A stretch of DNA of 22,309 nt, from positions 1-22,309 of the forward strand of contig DATKUB010000028.1 of NCBI GenBank assembly GCA_035530875.1. Direction: 5' to 3'. Each line of letters opens with the position of its first letter. Position 1 is the stretch's first letter. Shown in pieces: positions 7,977-15,898 of this stretch. Below the pieces are notes generated by a model. That model was not told where the DNA came from and did not search any database. It saw nothing but the letters and a program-made list of their open reading frames with translations. Position numbers and translations under genes: made by a program. This stretch comes from JANXYY01 sp035530875 (GTDB taxonomy: Bacteria > Actinomycetota > Actinomycetes > Nanopelagicales > Nanopelagicaceae).

Positions 7977-9701
7977 GTGGAGAGACTTCCAAGCGCTGAG
8001 TGGTTCTCAGGAAACGATGAGGTGGCTCTTCTCCACCGAGTCGCTCTTCAATCCGTTGGCTTGGACGTTTCCGCCGCGGGTGATCGTCCGATAATTGGAA
8101 TTGCAGATTCATCGAGCGATCTCAATCCCTGCAATTTGCCGCTGCGCGAATTGGTGGACGACGTCAAGCGCGGCGTCATCGAAGCAGGGGGGTTGCCCGT
8201 TGCGTTTCCGGTGATGTCATTAGGCGAAGACTTAATGAAGCCAAGTGCGATGCTCTATCGAAATCTGCTTTCGATGGAGGTTGAGGAGTATCTGCGCTCA
8301 TATCCGATTGACGGCGTAGTCCTACTCGCCAATTGCGACAAAAGCGTGCCCGGATCGCTGATGGGCGCGGCAAGCGCAAATCTGCCGACGGTGATGCTTA
8401 CCGCCGGAGCGAGACCGGTGCCGATTTTCCGAGGAAAGCGAATTGGCACCGGAACAGACCTTTGGCGCAAGTGGGCAGATCTTCGGGCTGGCAAGATTGA
8501 TGTATCGGAGTGGAAAGAGTTTGAAGCCTGTCTAAATTGCGGACTCGGTGCCTGCAACACCATGGGTACTGCCAGTTCTGTTGCAATCATGGTCGAAGTT
8601 CTGGGTCTTACGCTTCCAGGAACCTCAACCATTCCGTCCGGTACGCCGGAGCGACGACAAGCAGCTTATGAATCTGGCGTCGCGGCCGTTCATATGGTTC
8701 GGAAGGGCATAACTCCATCTCGAGTGCTAACTCCTGCGGCATTCAGAAATGCCGCTAAGGTTTTGCACGCATGCGGTGGATCAACCAACGCGATTATCCA
8801 TCTCCTGGCTATATCGGGGCGTGTTGGCGGAGAACTCACTTTGGATGCAGTGTCACAAATGGGCACGAATATTCCAGTTTTGGCGGACGTCGAACCCTCC
8901 GGCGAATTTTTAATCCAAGATTTCCATGGCGCTGGGGGCACGCCTGCCCTTATGGCAAAATTGGGGGAGTTACTAGAACTTGATGAACTAACAACAAGCG
9001 GTGAAAGCTGGCGTTCTCATCTCTCTGACTCCCTAGAGATTCATCCGGCAATTCGGAGTATTGATCATCCCCTTAAGACTGGTGGCGCCTTTGCTGTTGT
9101 GCGAGGCTCCTTAGCTCCTAGTGGCGCTCTCATCAAGACGTCGGCGGCTTCCGGTGCACTGATGAAGCATCGGGGTCAGGCAGTAGTTTTCAATGGATAC
9201 CAAGACATGCGAATTCGAATTGATGAACCGAATTTGAACATCAACCCAGACTCCGTCTTGGTGCTTGTCGGATGTGGAGCGGTCGGAGTTCCTGGAATGC
9301 CGGAGTGGGGGATGATCCCAATTCCTAAACACCTATCCGAACAAGGCGTCACGGATATGGTTCGAATTACCGATGCGAGAATGAGCGGCACATCTTTTGG
9401 CACTTGTTTTCTACATGTTTCACCAGAGGCCGCGGTGGGTGGGCCACTGGCCTTAGTGCGCGACGGAGATTTTATTTCGGTAGATGCATATTCTGGGTCA
9501 ATTGAACTGGAGGTAGATGAGATTGTGTTGGCTGCCCGTGCGTCGGCTTGGAGGCCGGTGGCTTCTCCGCACCTACGGGGTTGGCCCATGCTTTATCAAT
9601 TGCATGTACTGCAGCCAGACGAGGGATGTGATTTTGATTTCTTGAGAGGGTCTACCCCGGAACAGCGCAGATTTGTGCCACCAGTGGTCGGCAGATCCTG
9701 A
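7977..9701 (+). CDS. IlvD/Edd family dehydratase, probably a sugar-acid (pentonate-type) dehydratase
   Basis: A 574-residue Fe-S dehydratase. The GTG at 7977 is chosen because an in-frame TAA (7974-7976) directly precedes it and a GGGAGGGGGG ribosome site lies at 7959-7968. Three cysteines expected to bind the cluster are present: C52 in LNPCN, C120 in NCDKSVPG and C193 in GACNTMGTA. GGSTNAIIHL and TDARMSGTSFGTCFLHVSPEAA are also intact. The DSSSDLNPCN start and the FGTCFLHVSPEAAVGGPLALVRDGD end resemble arabinonate/xylonate-type members more than biosynthetic dihydroxy-acid dehydratase. The expected reaction is removal of water from a 2,3-dihydroxy acid to give a 2-keto-3-deoxy acid. Its place at the end of an uptake and hyuAB operon supports a catabolic role. 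Substrate preference within the family is inferred. Confidence 0.88.
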   Translation: MERLPSAEWFSGNDEVALLHRVALQSVGLDVSAAGDRPIIGIADSSSDLNPCNLPLRELVDDVKRGVIEAGGLPVAFPVMSLGEDLMKPSAMLYRNLLSMEVEEYLRSYPIDGVVLLANCDKSVPGSLMGAASANLPTVMLTAGARPVPIFRGKRIGTGTDLWRKWADLRAGKIDVSEWKEFEACLNCGLGACNTMGTASSVAIMVEVLGLTLPGTSTIPSGTPERRQAAYESGVAAVHMVRKGITPSRVLTPAAFRNAAKVLHACGGSTNAIIHLLAISGRVGGELTLDAVSQMGTNIPVLADVEPSGEFLIQDFHGAGGTPALMAKLGELLELDELTTSGESWRSHLSDSLEIHPAIRSIDHPLKTGGAFAVVRGSLAPSGALIKTSAASGALMKHRGQAVVFNGYQDMRIRIDEPNLNINPDSVLVLVGCGAVGVPGMPEWGMIPIPKHLSEQGVTDMVRITDARMSGTSFGTCFLHVSPEAAVGGPLALVRDGDFISVDAYSGSIELEVDEIVLAARASAWRPVASPHLRGWPMLYQLHVLQPDEGCDFDFLRGSTPEQRRFVPPVVGRS

Positions 9702-9717
9702 CTGGGCCACCCAGCGG

Positions 9718-9723
9718 TATAGT
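9718..9723 (+). promoter_or_regulatory. Possible -10 element for the cobalamin operon
   Basis: TATAGT matches the -10 consensus at five of six positions and would place transcription start near 9730, just before the riboswitch aptamer. No convincing -35 hexamer lies 16-18 nt upstream, so this is tentative. Read-through from the dehydratase gene is an alternative. Confidence 0.35.
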
Positions 9724-9729
9724 TCCCAC

Positions 9730-9880
9730 ACAACTTCATAACTTTCTGCCGAAGGGGAAGACCGGTGAAATTCCGGCACTGACCCGCAACCGTGAGCTGA
9801 TGATCAGCAAGTCGGACTACCTGAGGCTGGAAGAGTTTGGCTACCACCCGTCGAGGCAAGCGGGGCAGAGCCCGAACCAG
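9730..9880 (+). ncRNA. Cobalamin (AdoCbl-type) riboswitch aptamer
   Basis: The conserved core is clear: GGGGAAG (9754-9760), CCGGTGAAATTCCGG (9762-9775), the B12-box-like CCCGCAACCGTGA (9783-9795), a short GCTGA/TCAGC hairpin (9796-9808) and AGTCGGACTACCTG (9810-9823). Bases 9740-9745 and 9832-9837 can pair as a closing P1 stem. The outer edges are approximate. It precedes cobalamin genes and an intrinsic terminator, so B12 binding should shut off transcription of the downstream operon. Confidence 0.93.
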
Positions 9881-9897
9881 TTGGCTCGAGCGACGTT

Positions 9898-9936
9898 CCG
9901 TTCCCCCTAAGCAATTTTTGGGAGGAACGGTTTTTT
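9898..9936 (+). terminator. Intrinsic terminator (riboswitch expression platform)
   Basis: CCGTTCC (9898-9904) pairs with GGAACGG (9924-9930), extended by CCC/GGG (9905-9907 with 9920-9922) across one bulged A, and is followed by six T residues (9931-9936). Its position between aptamer and first gene is that of a transcription-attenuation switch. I did not identify the competing antiterminator helix. Confidence 0.9.
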
Positions 9937-9994
9937 GTTGCAGAGGCATCCGGTGCGCGTAACGCCTTAGGTCTCGTGATTTGAAAGGCGAGAC

Positions 9995-10789
9995 GTGAAG
10001 GTCCAGTTGCTAGGTACTGCCGCAGCAGACGGCTGGCCTAACCCGTTTTGCGAGTGTTCGTCGTGCGAGAACTTGCGGCTGGATGGAATCATCAGAGCAC
10101 AGAGTTCGGCGATGATCGATAATCGACTGCTGCTTGAGTGTGGTCCTGATTTGCCCAGAAGCGCCGAGCGCCATCATGTATTACTCAATGAGGTCGAACA
10201 CCTGATCGTCACTCACGGGCATTGGGACCACTGTTCAGGGATTCCGCTGCTTATCCGCCAATGGGCGAAAGTGGAGGCGCCGCTAAATGTCATTGCGCCA
10301 CCGCTGGCGCTCCGCGCGCTTCAACAATGGGTGTCAATGGACAATCAGATTGAATGGATTGAGGCTACGCCATTCCGACCTATCGCCCTTGGCGATTACG
10401 TCGTGGTACCTCTCCTGGCTAACCATGAGGCATTCGGAGAATCTGGAATCTTGCCGTTGATCACGGACGGCGATTCCTACATGTTGTGGGCCACTGATAC
10501 TGGACCATTGCCCGGCGAGACGCTTCGGGCATTGCGCGGCCACCCGCTCGATTTGATATTCCTTGATCAAACTTGGGGAAATTTCCCCGGGCCGCATTTA
10601 GATCATCTAAATCTGAATTCATTTGGGGAGACGATCGCGCAATTGAGAGAGTGCGGTGCGGTAACAGAAAGAACGCATATTTCCCCGATTCATATGAGTC
10701 ACAGAAACCCTTCCCCAAAAGTGTTGCAGGAAAAACTGCTTGCCGTAGGCGCCAAACTGCCCTTTGACGGCGACGTGATCAGGATATGA
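9995..10789 (+). CDS. MBL-fold metallo-hydrolase (PhnP-like) in the cobalamin operon
   Basis: A 264-residue cytosolic protein starting at GTG 9995 behind GAAAGGCG. It is a metallo-beta-lactamase-fold hydrolase: the metal motif THGHWDH is at residues 73-79, with further likely ligands H144 (LANHE), D168 (WATDTG) and H233/H236 (IHMSH). The N-terminus (LLGTAAADGWPNPFCECSSCEN) has the cysteine-rich segment seen in PhnP-type phosphodiesterases. It is the first gene under the B12 riboswitch and lies 13 nt before cobU. From memory, some actinobacterial CobU proteins carry an MBL-like N-terminal extension, which would make this a split version of the same pair. No CobC-type phosphatase is encoded in the operon, so this enzyme could supply a phosphatase or phosphodiesterase step in nucleotide-loop assembly. 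That role is inference. Confidence 0.85.
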   Translation: MKVQLLGTAAADGWPNPFCECSSCENLRLDGIIRAQSSAMIDNRLLLECGPDLPRSAERHHVLLNEVEHLIVTHGHWDHCSGIPLLIRQWAKVEAPLNVIAPPLALRALQQWVSMDNQIEWIEATPFRPIALGDYVVVPLLANHEAFGESGILPLITDGDSYMLWATDTGPLPGETLRALRGHPLDLIFLDQTWGNFPGPHLDHLNLNSFGETIAQLRECGAVTERTHISPIHMSHRNPSPKVLQEKLLAVGAKLPFDGDVIRI

Positions 10790-10802
10790 AAGTGGGTTAT
10801 CG

Positions 10803-11330
10803 ATGAGTTCAACGCTAATTCTTGGCGGTGCCCGTTCAGGGAAGAGCTTGTACGCAGAATCACGCGCTGCGTCATTTGAAAAGGTTACCTATATCGCAAC
10901 GGGTGTTGGCCACGAAGAGGATGCGGATTGGCAAGCCCGCATTGTTCTGCATCAAGCGCGTCGACCGGCGCATTGGCAAGTGATAGAAACCAATGACCTG
11001 CCCGATGCGATCAGATCTGCTGCGGGCATTCCGATAGTTGATTGCCTGACGCTATGGCTCACAAATGTTTTGGACCAGTTGGAGGCGTGGAGCAGTGCCC
11101 GGTCAAAGTGGGGCGCCTTGCTTGAGGAAAGAGTGGAAGAGCTTTTGGTTGCAATTCGGAGTCACGACGTCCTGATTGTTTCCAATGAGATTGGGTCTGG
11201 CGTACATCCTGAAACCGAATCAGGCCGACTGTTTCGTGATGAATTGGGTCGTTTGAACATGCAAGTTGCCAGCGTTTGCAAAGAGGTTGTGCTCGTAGTT
11301 GCCGGAATTCCACTCAAATTGAAAGGCTGA
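10803..11330 (+). CDS. cobU: Adenosylcobinamide kinase / adenosylcobinamide-phosphate guanylyltransferase
   Basis: A 175-residue enzyme close to the usual length of CobU. The P-loop GGARSGKS is at residues 8-15, followed by TYIATGVGHEEDADWQARI and HQARRPAHWQVIE, which holds the histidine region guanylylated in CobU. VDCLTLWLTNVL, SNEIGSGVHPETESGRLFRDELG and a VVAGIPLKLKG tail are also family marks. It phosphorylates adenosylcobinamide and then transfers GMP to form AdoCbi-GDP, the acceptor for CobS. It is the second gene of the riboswitch operon. CobT begins 2 nt after its stop codon. Expression should fall when cobalamin is plentiful. Confidence 0.95.
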   Translation: MSSTLILGGARSGKSLYAESRAASFEKVTYIATGVGHEEDADWQARIVLHQARRPAHWQVIETNDLPDAIRSAAGIPIVDCLTLWLTNVLDQLEAWSSARSKWGALLEERVEELLVAIRSHDVLIVSNEIGSGVHPETESGRLFRDELGRLNMQVASVCKEVVLVVAGIPLKLKG

Positions 11331-11332
11331 CA

Positions 11333-12379
11333 ATGTCCATAGCATCTGTAGTAATTCCATCTGCAGCGCATCATGCTCAGGCGCTATCCAGGCAAGACGA
11401 ACTAATAAAGCCGACGGGTGCCCTAGGTCGCCTCGAACCGCTTTCGGCTTGGGTCTGCGCTGTCCAAAAGTGCTGTCCGCCCCATCACTTCCGCAAGCCC
11501 ACGTTGGTGATCCTCGCTGGCGATCACGGCGTTTCGAGGGCCGGAGTCAGCGCCTATCCGAGCGAGGTGACGCGTCAAATGCTTGGCGGCTTTTTGCAAG
11601 GCGGCTCTGCTGCCGCATCGCTTAGTCGATCGCTTGGAATTGATTTGGAGGTATTCGATATTGCCATTGATTCTGAGCCGGATGGGATTCCAGATCGGGT
11701 GATTGCACATAAAGTGCGTCGTGGCTCCGGAGATATTTCCATTGAGAGGGCATTGACGAGCGATGAAGTTGCTGCCGGAATCGACGCCGGCGCGGCGATA
11801 GCCGATGAGCTCATAGATCAAGGAGCTGACCTATTCCTTGTTGGTGACATGGGTATCGGAAATACCACGATCGGTGCGGCTCTCGTGGGTGTGCTCACGC
11901 AAAGATCCTCACTTGACGTGCTTGGCCGCGGAACTGGAATAGATGATCAAACGTTTATGCGCAAGCGCGAGGTACTTGATGCCGCCATTGCTCGGGGGTC
12001 GGAGTTCAGCGCGGATCCACTTAGCCTTCTTGGCGAAATCGGCGGGGCTGACTTTGCTGCAATGGTGGGATTTCTGCTTCAGAGCGCCGCTCGAGAAGTT
12101 CCGACGATTCTGGACGGCTTAATGACGACCGCCTCGGCGCTGGTCGCCACCCTCGTCTCGCCGACTGCCGCCCAGTGGTGGCAAGCCAGTCACAAATCGA
12201 CTGAGCCAGCACACGCATGTGCCTTGAAAGTTTTAGATAAGGAGCCTTTGATCGATCTTGATATGCGGCTGGGAGAGGGCTCGGGGGCGCTTCTGGCTTA
12301 TCCGATAATTCAGGCGGCGATCACCACCCTTCGTGATATGAGTACTTTCGAAGAAGCTCAGGTCAGCGACCGTGGTTGA
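11333..12379 (+). CDS. cobT: Nicotinate-nucleotide--dimethylbenzimidazole phosphoribosyltransferase
   Basis: The start is placed at ATG 11333, 2 nt after the cobU stop and behind GAAAGG (11321-11326). An upstream in-frame start at 11276 would add 19 unrelated residues inside cobU. The 348-residue product shows KPTGALGRLE, LAGDHGVSRAGVSAYPSEVT, GDMGIGNTTIGAAL, GRGTGIDD, EIGGADFAAMVGF and the C-terminal RLGEGSGALLAYPII, whose Glu315 matches the catalytic base of CobT. The enzyme makes alpha-ribazole phosphate from nicotinate mononucleotide and a lower-ligand base such as dimethylbenzimidazole. It overlaps cobS by 8 nt and belongs to the riboswitch operon. Confidence 0.95.
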   Translation: MSIASVVIPSAAHHAQALSRQDELIKPTGALGRLEPLSAWVCAVQKCCPPHHFRKPTLVILAGDHGVSRAGVSAYPSEVTRQMLGGFLQGGSAAASLSRSLGIDLEVFDIAIDSEPDGIPDRVIAHKVRRGSGDISIERALTSDEVAAGIDAGAAIADELIDQGADLFLVGDMGIGNTTIGAALVGVLTQRSSLDVLGRGTGIDDQTFMRKREVLDAAIARGSEFSADPLSLLGEIGGADFAAMVGFLLQSAAREVPTILDGLMTTASALVATLVSPTAAQWWQASHKSTEPAHACALKVLDKEPLIDLDMRLGEGSGALLAYPIIQAAITTLRDMSTFEEAQVSDRG

Positions 12380-13133
12380 TGCATTTCGCTTAAGTTTCGG
12401 TACTTTCACCGGCATAAAGATTGCCCCACCAAGAAGAGTGGACGCCCAGACATTCACAATTGCCCTATTCCTTTCTTTCTTGCCGGCATTTGTTGTCTCT
12501 GGACTGGCCTGGCTGGCCGGATATCTGATCTTTCTTCTCGTCAAGTCTTCAATGGTTGCGGCCGTAACCGTCATTGGGATGGAGATTTTGCTTACCTCCG
12601 GATTGCATATCGACGGTCTCATGGATACGGCGGATGGAGCAGCGTCTCTTAGTAAAGGGGGGCGTCAGCGAGCCCTGGAAATAATGAAGATTGGAAATTC
12701 CGGACCCGCGGCTTTCGCCACCGCACTAATTGTGATCCTGCTTCAGGTGGCTACGCTCTCGACCGCCTTTATCCGAGGTCAGTCCTCAATCTGGATCGTC
12801 GGTGCGCTACTTGCTCGATATTCCGTCGTGCTCGCTTGCCGAGTCGGAGGGAAAGGGGCCAGGGAGGACGGCATGGGCATCCCATTCATTGGAGTGGTTG
12901 ATCGCTTTTGGCTTGCGCTTGCAACTGTTGTTAATTCCGTGATGGTGGTATCTATCGTCGTACTGGACCGTTCTTGGACGCCCCTAGTCGCTCTCATCGC
13001 GGTGATAGCTGTCGGCGAAGTTCTACGGCGTAAAGCAGAAGAGCAATTCGGCGGATTGACTGGAGATGTACTTGGTTCAATTCTGGAAAAGGTCCGAACG
13101 ATCGCTCTTTTGATTCTGGTTCTGAAGTTTTGA
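12372..13133 (+). CDS. cobS: Adenosylcobinamide-GDP ribazoletransferase (cobalamin synthase)
   Basis: A 253-residue polytopic membrane protein starting at GTG 12372 within the end of cobT. The family motif SGLHIDGLMDTADGAAS occurs around residues 74-90, followed by KGGRQRALEIMKIGNSGPAAFAT. Several hydrophobic segments occupy residues 26-72, 112-160 and 175-215. It joins AdoCbi-GDP from CobU to alpha-ribazole (phosphate) from CobT, completing the nucleotide loop at the cytoplasmic membrane. It is the last gene of the riboswitch operon. The stop is 4 nt from the end of the convergent metalloprotease gene, with no terminator visible between them. Confidence 0.94.
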   Translation: MVDAFRLSFGTFTGIKIAPPRRVDAQTFTIALFLSFLPAFVVSGLAWLAGYLIFLLVKSSMVAAVTVIGMEILLTSGLHIDGLMDTADGAASLSKGGRQRALEIMKIGNSGPAAFATALIVILLQVATLSTAFIRGQSSIWIVGALLARYSVVLACRVGGKGAREDGMGIPFIGVVDRFWLALATVVNSVMVVSIVVLDRSWTPLVALIAVIAVGEVLRRKAEEQFGGLTGDVLGSILEKVRTIALLILVLKF

Positions 13134-13137
13134 AGAT

Positions 13138-14604
13138 TCACCCAACCTGAACATTGATCGTGTCTGAGGTGGTCGTCGACGAAGTCACGACGATCTTTAC
13201 ATTGCCGATAGTTACTTGGTTCCCTTCAGATAGAAGAGCGTCAGTTAGGTGATTCGATGCGGTGCCACCGATGATCCTGATAGGTCCCCTTGCTGAGGCG
13301 ATGCTGGTGTCTACTGTGTAAATGAGCACGCCACTATTGGACAGGTTTGAGTCAGCGAGAATCGGTCTACGACTCTCGATTATCAAGGCTTTCGTCGCGC
13401 TAAGCGGAATCTCGGCCATCTTCACGCCACCCTGCGTTTCAAGAGCATTTAGCGTGAGAGTCTGGTTTCCCGGTGCCAGGCAGTTGATCTGCGAATCATC
13501 GAGCCACCCCATGAGCCAAGACTCCCAAGCGAAATACTCAGGTGCAGTTCCATAGAGAGTGCTCATGATTCCAAAGTCTCCGGTGAATCGGAATGCATCG
13601 CTTGGGTTACTGGCGCTGTAATAGGCGTTGTAATCATCAACTAAACCCATCGTGTGCGAAGTCTCGTGCACCAGAGTCTTGGCATAGATGCCAATGTTAT
13701 TAGCGCCCAGAACTGCGCCATTTGAAATCCTGCTTTTACCAATAGTGATTTCAGACCCTGAGGGTGGAAGAAAGGCAAAGGATCCGGTAATGCTGCGCGC
13801 GGTTGGGTTACTTACTACGTAGACGACGTCAACATTGCTGAAGTCTGCACTATGCGACGCAAGTGTTACTGCCTCGGACATGTATGAGCGCAGTCCTGCG
13901 AAGCCGCTTCTGATGCTCTGCCCATATGAGGCCGATGTGCCGCTCATTCGATGCCACTGAAGATCGGGGGTGATCTGTAGAGTCACCTTGTCGTAGGACA
14001 TTTGATTGAAAAGTGCGCTCGCGGAGTCGAAGTATGAATAGACATCTCCGGGTGAAATCGTGGCCGGGGAATCATTGAAGTCAACAAAAATCATGGCGGC
14101 TCGAATTACGCCGGCGCTGGGTGCGCGATTGGAAACTCGTGGAAATCCAATCTCAACATCGCCACGCGTATGTTGTGCTGGAAGTTTGCACTGAATCGAA
14201 TTGGAATTTAGGAGGAGCACAGAGTCGGCCGAGACTGAAGGTTGTGGATTGCCAGTCATAGGTACCGGTTTTACGATCTCCGGGGTCCCGGACATCTCGT
14301 GTGAGGGATTCATGGCCGCAGGCTGAGCTGGGGAATAGTCCGCTCTTGCAATCCTCTGACGCGAAACTTTAGTTATGGATTTGCATGTCTTGGATCGTGT
14401 AATCGACTTCAATTCCTTTGGGCAAATCGCTTTCTTTAGTCCGTGTGTCTGCTTATTCAACCCAGACTTTTGCGCGGCAGAAGCTACTTGGCCAAATACC
14501 ATCGAAGAGATGAAGAGCGCGGAGGCGAGCATCAGAACCGACACGAGACGTCGTTTAGAATTATTGGGGAGAGTTGTGCGTTTCGACTCGTCGGTACGCG
14601 ACAT
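13138..14604 (-). CDS. Secreted M6-like (immune inhibitor A-like) metalloprotease
   Basis: Encoded on the minus strand with ATG at 14604 and an AGGGGG ribosome site upstream. The 488-residue precursor has a basic N-terminus and a hydrophobic core (about residues 20-42) ending in a signal-peptidase-like VASA/A site near residue 43. A low-complexity Thr/Pro/Ser stretch follows to about residue 130. The catalytic motif HETSHTMGLVDDY at residues 313-325 matches HExxHxxGxxD, and FGIMS at 344-348 is a plausible Met-turn. The C-terminal 110 residues look like beta-rich domains. It is probably an exported peptidase used for nutrient acquisition or interaction with other cells. No LPXTG or lipobox is seen. 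It stands alone, opposite to the cobalamin operon. Confidence 0.8.
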   Translation of the reverse strand: MSRTDESKRTTLPNNSKRRLVSVLMLASALFISSMVFGQVASAAQKSGLNKQTHGLKKAICPKELKSITRSKTCKSITKVSRQRIARADYSPAQPAAMNPSHEMSGTPEIVKPVPMTGNPQPSVSADSVLLLNSNSIQCKLPAQHTRGDVEIGFPRVSNRAPSAGVIRAAMIFVDFNDSPATISPGDVYSYFDSASALFNQMSYDKVTLQITPDLQWHRMSGTSASYGQSIRSGFAGLRSYMSEAVTLASHSADFSNVDVVYVVSNPTARSITGSFAFLPPSGSEITIGKSRISNGAVLGANNIGIYAKTLVHETSHTMGLVDDYNAYYSASNPSDAFRFTGDFGIMSTLYGTAPEYFAWESWLMGWLDDSQINCLAPGNQTLTLNALETQGGVKMAEIPLSATKALIIESRRPILADSNLSNSGVLIYTVDTSIASARGPIRIIGGTASNHLTDALLSEGNQVTIGNVKIVVTSSTTTSDTINVQVG

Positions 14605-14823
14605 CTGATGGGTAGCACCCCCTGACGAGCAGTGTTATCCCCGAGGCAATTCGAAACGGGGAGGAATTTTTCGTGGAACTCTATCTGCCGGTGGGTCGGA
14701 ATTCAATGACATTCGAACACCTATCTGACGGCCGGGATTCCCTTATTCAAAGGTCTTTTTTGCCATTGCTCGATTTCAGCAAGGCTGAGGCGTGGAGATC
14801 GCTGTGACCTCTACGCTTCGTCC

Positions 14824-15462
14824 ATGCCGCCCCGCGACCATCTCCTTGCCTTTGTTATCGCCTCGACCGCAATCATCTTGTTGCCGGGTCCTAGCGTTCT
14901 CTTCACTATTGCCCGCGCCGTATCTTGGGGTCGGCGCATTGCGGTCGCCACTGTGGTTGGCAACAATCTGGGTGCCTTGGTGACAGCGATGTTGGTGGCG
15001 ATTGGCGTTGGGCCGCTGCTGCAGCACTCGATGCTTCTTTATGTCGCGATCCAGATTGCCGGCGGCGGGTATCTCATCTGGCTTGGCATCGGGGCTTGGC
15101 GTCTTCGATCAGCGCACGCCAACCAGATCCTGAACGCAGGCGACGTTGCCCCATCTATGGGTCGAACAATCCGCGAAGGCTTTATTGTCGGTTTACTTAA
15201 TCCGAAATCCTTTGTCTTCTATGCTGCGATCTTCCCTCAATTTATCGACCGGTCGCGCAATGTTGTTACTCAGATGATGGTGCTTGGCCTTATTTTTGTT
15301 GTTATCGCATTCTTCTCTGACTCCACATGGGGGATTCTGGCGGGTACGGCGAGGACTTGGCTCTCAAGCGCGCCGAGCCGCCTAGTAACTATGCGCGCTA
15401 TCGGAAGTTCGGTAATGACAGGTCTTGGGATCTACATTATTTTGACTGTGCGTCGTCACTGA
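14824..15462 (+). CDS. LysE/RhtB family amino-acid exporter
   Basis: A 212-residue inner-membrane protein with about six hydrophobic segments. The N-terminal HLLAFVIASTAIILLPGPSVLFTIARAVSWGRR includes the family's PGP motif, followed by GNNLGALVTAMLVAIGVGPLL, a GGGYLIWLGIGAWRLR segment and GFIVGLLNPKSFVFYAAIFPQF. These are standard features of LysE/RhtB permeases that export amino acids or derivatives. ATG 14824 is chosen because the family begins a few residues before the first membrane helix. A clear Shine-Dalgarno is not visible. Its tail faces the end of the minus-strand ABM gene 10 nt away. The substrate is unknown. Confidence 0.88.
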   Translation: MPPRDHLLAFVIASTAIILLPGPSVLFTIARAVSWGRRIAVATVVGNNLGALVTAMLVAIGVGPLLQHSMLLYVAIQIAGGGYLIWLGIGAWRLRSAHANQILNAGDVAPSMGRTIREGFIVGLLNPKSFVFYAAIFPQFIDRSRNVVTQMMVLGLIFVVIAFFSDSTWGILAGTARTWLSSAPSRLVTMRAIGSSVMTGLGIYIILTVRRH

Positions 15463-15472
15463 TTAAATTCAC

Positions 15473-15763
15473 CTACGGCAATAGAGTCCAATGCTCCACG
15501 TGTGGCGCTTCGGCAAAAAAAGGACCGATGATAGCGCGCCACTTTGGGAAGAGTTCTGACTCTCGAAAGCCCTCGGTGTGATCTTCAAGAGTCCGCCAGC
15601 CAATGGCCAACAAATAGGTATGGGAGCGTTCGATGCCTCGGTGGAGGTGCAAGACTTCAAATCCTGGCGCTTGCGAGATGACTTTCTTCGCTTCTTCCAG
15701 GGCAACTTCAAAATCAGCCTCGAGCCCCGGGGTCACGGCGATAAAAGCGGTCTCCATAATCAT
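15473..15763 (-). CDS. Antibiotic biosynthesis monooxygenase (ABM) domain protein
   Basis: Minus strand, about 96 residues starting at ATG 15763. A second ATG at 15757 is equally possible, and an upstream start at 15808 would add an atypical extension. The sequence METAFIAVTPGLEADFEVALEEAKKVISQAPGF, then HLHRGIERSHTYLLAIGWRTLEDHTEGFRESELFPKWRAIIGPFF, matches the ferredoxin-like ABM fold: a first strand, a long amphipathic helix, and the W-x-x-x-E/D-H segment. Members are small dimeric proteins acting as heme-degrading or quinol monooxygenases, or of unknown role. No residue here points to a specific substrate. It is a single gene between the LysE gene and the tRNAs. Confidence 0.8.
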   Translation of the reverse strand: MIMETAFIAVTPGLEADFEVALEEAKKVISQAPGFEVLHLHRGIERSHTYLLAIGWRTLEDHTEGFRESELFPKWRAIIGPFFAEAPHVEHWTLLP

Positions 15764-15898
15764 GGCTCGAACTCTATCCAGAACTGGGTGAGGCAAGCCG
15801 CCGCTCACGGGAGGCGGGCCGCCGCTCGGCGAGGGGAATTTCGCTGTCGTCCCAGCCAGCGTGTACTCTCGACCACGCTCGGGCCAATACCCCGGTGC

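Noticed and set aside
11276..11332. Upstream start for cobT
   Set aside because: It lies inside cobU and encodes unrelated residues. ATG 11333 has a good ribosome site and the normal N-terminus.
14605..14823. Divergent promoters between the protease and LysE genes
   Set aside because: TTGAAT-like and short inverted sequences exist, but no pair of hexamers at proper spacing could be defended on either strand.
15797..15836. GC-rich stretch with a repeated GCCGCCGCTC before tRNA-Thr
   Set aside because: Only a 10-nt duplication with overlapping weak hairpins, no T-tract and no further copies, so it is not supportable as a specific element.
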